Below are positions 5,492 through 8,063 of a stretch of DNA of 8,063 nt, one piece after another (within the stretch, counting starts at the first letter, position 1; every line of letters begins with the position of its first letter). Source of the stretch: JBJEFI01 sp051873875 (GTDB lineage: Bacteria; Bacillota; Bacilli; Bacillales; Bacillaceae_G); contig JBJEFI010000098.1 in NCBI GenBank assembly GCA_051873875.1, positions 1 to 8,063 of the forward strand. Reading direction: 5' to 3'. The notes below the pieces were generated by a model that made no database searches, was not told where the DNA came from, and saw only the letters and a program-made list of their open reading frames with translations. A program made the translations under genes and the position numbers.

Positions 5492-6631
5492 ATGAAAATC
5501 AAAAAAATCACATTACGTTACATGAAATTTGATTTACTTGCACCATTCACGACCAGTTTCGGCACAGAATACGATAAGGATTTTATTATAGCGGAGGTAG
5601 AAGATGAAGATGGTATAATTGGTTGGGGAGAATCTGTTGCTATGCTAGACCCTTACTATAACGAAGAAACGGTAAAGAGCAACTGGCATATTCTTGAAGA
5701 TTATTTAATTCCCCTTTTATTAAAAGCTGATATCCAACATCCAAATGAAATTTCTGAAACATTATTTGCCCATATCCGTGGCAACTATATGGCTAAAGCG
5801 ACTCTAGAGGGTGCAGTATGGGATATATATGCAAGAAAACAAAACCTTTCTCTATCTCATGCCCTAGGAGGAACAAAAGAGACAATTGATGTTGGTGTTA
5901 GCATCGGTATTCAAGACTCTATTCAAGCTACACTTAAAGTTATTGAAAATCGTCTAAAAGATGGCTATAAGCGAATGAAACTAAAAATTAGACCAAACTG
6001 GGATGTAGACGTAATAAAAGCTGTTCGAGAAGTTTATCCTTCTATTCCGCTTATGGCCGATGCAAACTCCGCATATACATTACAAGATATCAATCGACTA
6101 AAAGCGTTAGATGACTATAACTTAATGATGATTGAACAGCCACTTAGCCATAACGATATTATCGACCATGCTTATTTACAATCTCAACTACATACTCCTA
6201 TTTGCCTTGATGAAAGCATTCATTCTGCTGAAGATGCTCGTAAAGCGATTCAATTAGGCAGCTGTAAAATAATTAACATTAAAATTGGTCGTGTTGGCGG
6301 TTTAACAGAAGCGAAAAAAATTCATGATTTATGTCAACAGTACAATATTCCACTTTGGTGTGGCGGAATGATGGAATCCGGTATTGGTCGTGCCCATAAT
6401 ATTGCCATTACTACACTACCGAATTTTACATTGCCTGGTGATACAGCTGGTTCTGCATTATATTGGCATGAAGACATTATTGACCCTGAAGTAGTTGCCA
6501 TAAATGGAACGATTATTGTTCCTACTTCACCTGGTATTGGCTATAAGCCTAATTATGAACGAATCGAAAAATACACACTGTACAAGAAAGAATATACAAA
6601 TAAAGATATTTTAAATTGTGCTACAAAGTAA
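5492..6631 (+). CDS. Enolase-superfamily N-acylamino acid racemase (NSAR/o-succinylbenzoate synthase group)
   Basis: Predicted to interconvert D- and L-N-succinyl (N-acyl) amino acids by 1,1-proton transfer with Mg2+. Numbering from ATG 5492 gives 379 residues, typical of NSAR/OSBS. The N-terminal capping domain (1-125) has the 20s loop APFTTSFGTEYDKD. The barrel carries every catalytic residue: K163-L-K165, metal ligands D190 (MADAN), E215 (MIEQP) and D240 (CLDES), and the opposing base K264 (NIKIGR), followed by CGGMMESGIGRAHN (290-303). The spacing agrees with the Amycolatopsis N-acylamino acid racemase as I recall it. Such proteins are often annotated menC because many also make o-succinylbenzoate, but no menaquinone gene is nearby, whereas a GNAT and an M20 deacylase are. 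That context favours racemase as the physiological role. AGGTGA at 5481-5486 fixes the ATG start. Confidence 0.9.
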   Translation: MKIKKITLRYMKFDLLAPFTTSFGTEYDKDFIIAEVEDEDGIIGWGESVAMLDPYYNEETVKSNWHILEDYLIPLLLKADIQHPNEISETLFAHIRGNYMAKATLEGAVWDIYARKQNLSLSHALGGTKETIDVGVSIGIQDSIQATLKVIENRLKDGYKRMKLKIRPNWDVDVIKAVREVYPSIPLMADANSAYTLQDINRLKALDDYNLMMIEQPLSHNDIIDHAYLQSQLHTPICLDESIHSAEDARKAIQLGSCKIINIKIGRVGGLTEAKKIHDLCQQYNIPLWCGGMMESGIGRAHNIAITTLPNFTLPGDTAGSALYWHEDIIDPEVVAINGTIIVPTSPGIGYKPNYERIEKYTLYKKEYTNKDILNCATK

Positions 6632-6659
6632 CAGAACCTAAATGATACCTATTAACATT

Positions 6660-6694
6660 AAAAGGTTGTTATCTTCATGGATAACAACCTTTTT
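6660..6694. terminator. Bidirectional intrinsic terminator between the racemase operon and methionine gamma-lyase
   Basis: A perfect 14-base-pair stem (6660-6673 with 6680-6693) closes a 6-base loop. On the plus strand the stem runs into five T, 28 bases after the racemase stop. On the minus strand the A-rich base of the stem supplies four T, and the hairpin lies 25 bases beyond the methionine gamma-lyase stop. It can therefore end both convergent transcripts, more strongly on the plus strand. Confidence 0.88.
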
Positions 6695-6718
6695 CAATCT
6701 ATTCAATTTAGTAATTCC

Positions 6719-7882
6719 TTAACCTAGCGCCTGAGCAAGGTCATCCCATATATCTTGCCAGTTTTCTAAACCAACTGACAAGCGAATTAACGTATCAGTA
6801 ATGCCCATTTGTTCCCTATCTTCCTTAGGAATACTGCTATGTGTCATTGTTGCAGGATGTTGAATTAACGTTTCGGCATCACCTAAGCTAACCGCTAATT
6901 TAATAACATGTAACCGATTTAAAATTTGTTGTGCAGATTGCTTATCTCCTTTTATTTCAAAGGAAATAATACCACCACTATTTCGCATTTGTTTCTCTAC
7001 TATTTCTCGTCGCTGATAGCCAGGATAATAAACGTTTTCAATTGCAGGATGTTCATTTAGTTTCGCCGCAATTTTTTGAGCGTTCTCACAATGACGATCC
7101 ATTCGAACGTGAAGTGTCTTTAAGCCACGAATAAGTAGCCATGCATCAAAAGGTGATAAGATTCCCCCTACATCCTTTTGGGTTGTTCTTGCCATTTCTG
7201 TAATGAAATCTTGCTTTCCAACTACTAAACCTGCAACAACATCACCATGTCCACAAATATACTTTGTGGCACTGTGTACGACAACATCACAGCCATGCAA
7301 AATTGGTTGCTGTAAATAAGGTGATAAAAAGGTATTGTCAACTACAACCGTAATACCTCGTTCTTTTGCTAAGCTACTTACTAATTGTAAATCAATTACA
7401 TGCATTGTCGGATTAATTGGCGTTTCTAAATAAATCACTTTCGTTTCAGGTCGAATTGCTGCAATAATTTCTTGTTCATCGACAAGCATATTAAAATCAT
7501 GGGTAATGCCATATTTCTTTTCCATTAATTTCAACAATCCAAAGGTACAGCCATATATTCCTTGTGAACATAAAATATGATCATTGCTTTTTGTTAATGT
7601 CAATAACACTGCAGAAACAGCTGCCATTCCAGAAGCAAAAGCTAGTCCTGCTTCTCCGCCTTCTAAGTGTGCAATTTTTCTTTCAAGAATCTGAGTAGTT
7701 GGATTTGCAAGTCGACTATAAATATACCCTTCTTGCTCTCCTGCAAATAATCTTTCACCATCCTCCGCTGAATCAAATACAAATGTGGATGTTTGATACA
7801 TAGGTGGAACTAAACTACGATGATGCTCCCCGGCATCATACCCTTCGTGAATAATACTTGTTTCAATCTTTTTACCCTTCAT
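6719..7882 (-). CDS. megL: PLP-dependent methionine gamma-lyase
   Basis: Cytoplasmic enzyme of the Cys/Met-metabolism PLP family (cystathionine gamma-synthase fold) that should cleave L-methionine to methanethiol, ammonia and 2-oxobutyrate. It is 387 residues, close to the usual 390-400. The PLP lysine is Lys207 in HSATKYICGHGD, with Asp182 (VVDNT) for the pyridine nitrogen, Tyr55 and Arg57 (YIYSR) as phosphate ligands from the neighbouring subunit, and Gly86-Met87 in ASGM. The active-site IYGCTF (109-114) keeps the Tyr110/Cys112 pair typical of methionine gamma-lyase (Tyr114/Cys116 in Pseudomonas); cystathionine gamma-lyases such as MccB have Gly there. The region after YYPG (286-289) is slightly short compared with relatives. 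The ATG is preceded by a G-tract ribosome-binding site. It is transcribed towards the D-amino acid operon. Cystathionine gamma-lyase side activity is possible. Confidence 0.87.
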   Translation of the reverse strand: MKGKKIETSIIHEGYDAGEHHRSLVPPMYQTSTFVFDSAEDGERLFAGEQEGYIYSRLANPTTQILERKIAHLEGGEAGLAFASGMAAVSAVLLTLTKSNDHILCSQGIYGCTFGLLKLMEKKYGITHDFNMLVDEQEIIAAIRPETKVIYLETPINPTMHVIDLQLVSSLAKERGITVVVDNTFLSPYLQQPILHGCDVVVHSATKYICGHGDVVAGLVVGKQDFITEMARTTQKDVGGILSPFDAWLLIRGLKTLHVRMDRHCENAQKIAAKLNEHPAIENVYYPGYQRREIVEKQMRNSGGIISFEIKGDKQSAQQILNRLHVIKLAVSLGDAETLIQHPATMTHSSIPKEDREQMGITDTLIRLSVGLENWQDIWDDLAQALG

Positions 7883-7890
7883 CTACTTCG

Positions 7891-7897
7891 CCCCCCC
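7891..7897 (-). promoter_or_regulatory. G7 ribosome-binding tract of the methionine gamma-lyase gene
   Basis: Seven consecutive G on the minus strand, 8 bases before the ATG at 7880-7882. It is the only Shine-Dalgarno-like element at the right distance. A pure G-run is unusual in DNA this AT-rich. Confidence 0.65.
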
Positions 7898-7914
7898 AGC
7901 CATAGCATACTATT

Positions 7915-7920
7915 ATTATA
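7915..7920 (-). promoter_or_regulatory. Probable -10 element of the methionine gamma-lyase promoter
   Basis: A perfect TATAAT on the minus strand, giving a leader of about 25 bases before the ATG. The hexamer 17 bases upstream is a poor -35, so the promoter may be weak or need an activator. No S-box or T-box structure fits in so short a leader. Confidence 0.45.
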
Positions 7921-7975
7921 TGATAGAAAAGAAATGGCGGATATCCTTTTCCATAATTATTTTACAAATAAGTAC

Positions 7976-8004
7976 AAAAAAGGAAGCATACAATCGTATA
8001 CTTC
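7976..8004 (-). terminator. Intrinsic terminator of an upstream minus-strand gene
   Basis: On the minus strand a 9-base-pair stem (8004-7996 with 7991-7983, one G-U pair) encloses a 4-base loop and is followed by C and then six T (7981-7976). It lies between the right window edge and the methionine gamma-lyase promoter, so it insulates that gene from an upstream transcript. Confidence 0.7.
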
Positions 8005-8012
8005 ACTTGGCG

Positions 8013-8063
8013 TCACTTATTTACCATTTTATTCATATCATAGCTTTTTTGTGAATATCCATC
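8013..8063 (-). CDS. Possible C-terminal end of an unidentified upstream gene (partial)
   Basis: One minus-strand frame stays open from the window edge for 16 codons (DGYSQKSYDMNKMVNK) and ends at TGA (8013-8015), 8 bases before the terminator hairpin. The other two frames stop sooner. A gene end just before a terminator is expected, but 16 residues are too few to identify a product or to prove coding. Confidence 0.3.
   Translation of the reverse strand, partial: DGYSQKSYDMNKMVNK

Noticed and set aside
7883..7920. SAM or T-box riboswitch ahead of the methionine gamma-lyase gene
   Set aside because: The leader after the probable promoter is only about 25 bases, far too short, and no characteristic conserved elements are visible.
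1..8063. CRISPR arrays, tRNA or rRNA genes, insertion sequences
   Set aside because: No regularly spaced repeats, cloverleaf sequences, transposase-like frames or paired terminal inverted repeats were seen.

Overview
The window looks like chromosomal DNA from a low-GC Gram-positive bacterium of the Bacillaceae. The intergenic DNA is very AT-rich, ribosome-binding sites are strong AGGAGG-like ones, TTG and GTG starts occur, and the siderophore operon matches Bacillus subtilis yclNOPQ in gene order and, as I recall them, protein lengths. The species cannot be fixed from this sequence.

Left part (1-3000, minus strand): an iron-siderophore ABC importer operon read right to left. The order is yclN (permease), yclO (permease), yclP (ATPase) and the start of yclQ (substrate-binding lipoprotein, cut by the window edge). 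The genes overlap or nearly touch. A good sigma-A promoter precedes yclN. One Fur-box-like site covers its spacer and -10 element, and a second lies in the leader, so iron repression is the expected control.

Centre (3000-6700): an AT-rich divergent intergenic region of about 0.65 kb is followed by a tight three-gene plus-strand operon. It encodes an M20D amidohydrolase, a two-part GNAT acyltransferase (COG3375-like) and an enolase-superfamily N-acylamino acid racemase of the NSAR/OSBS group. The same gene set was described in Geobacillus kaustophilus as an irreversible D- to L-amino acid pathway: the D-amino acid is N-succinylated, the N-succinyl amino acid is racemised, and the L-form is desuccinylated. 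All expected metal and catalytic residues are visible in the racemase and hydrolase. A strong hairpin terminator ends the operon and probably serves the convergent gene too.

Right part (6700-8063, minus strand): a PLP-dependent methionine gamma-lyase with the MGL-specific Tyr-Gly-Cys motif, its short leader and promoter, then an intrinsic terminator for an upstream gene whose last codons may be visible at the right edge.

Nothing here is clearly a new system. The most interesting part is the D-amino acid module, including the unassigned C-terminal half of its GNAT, its acyl and side-chain specificity, and its position next to methionine gamma-lyase.
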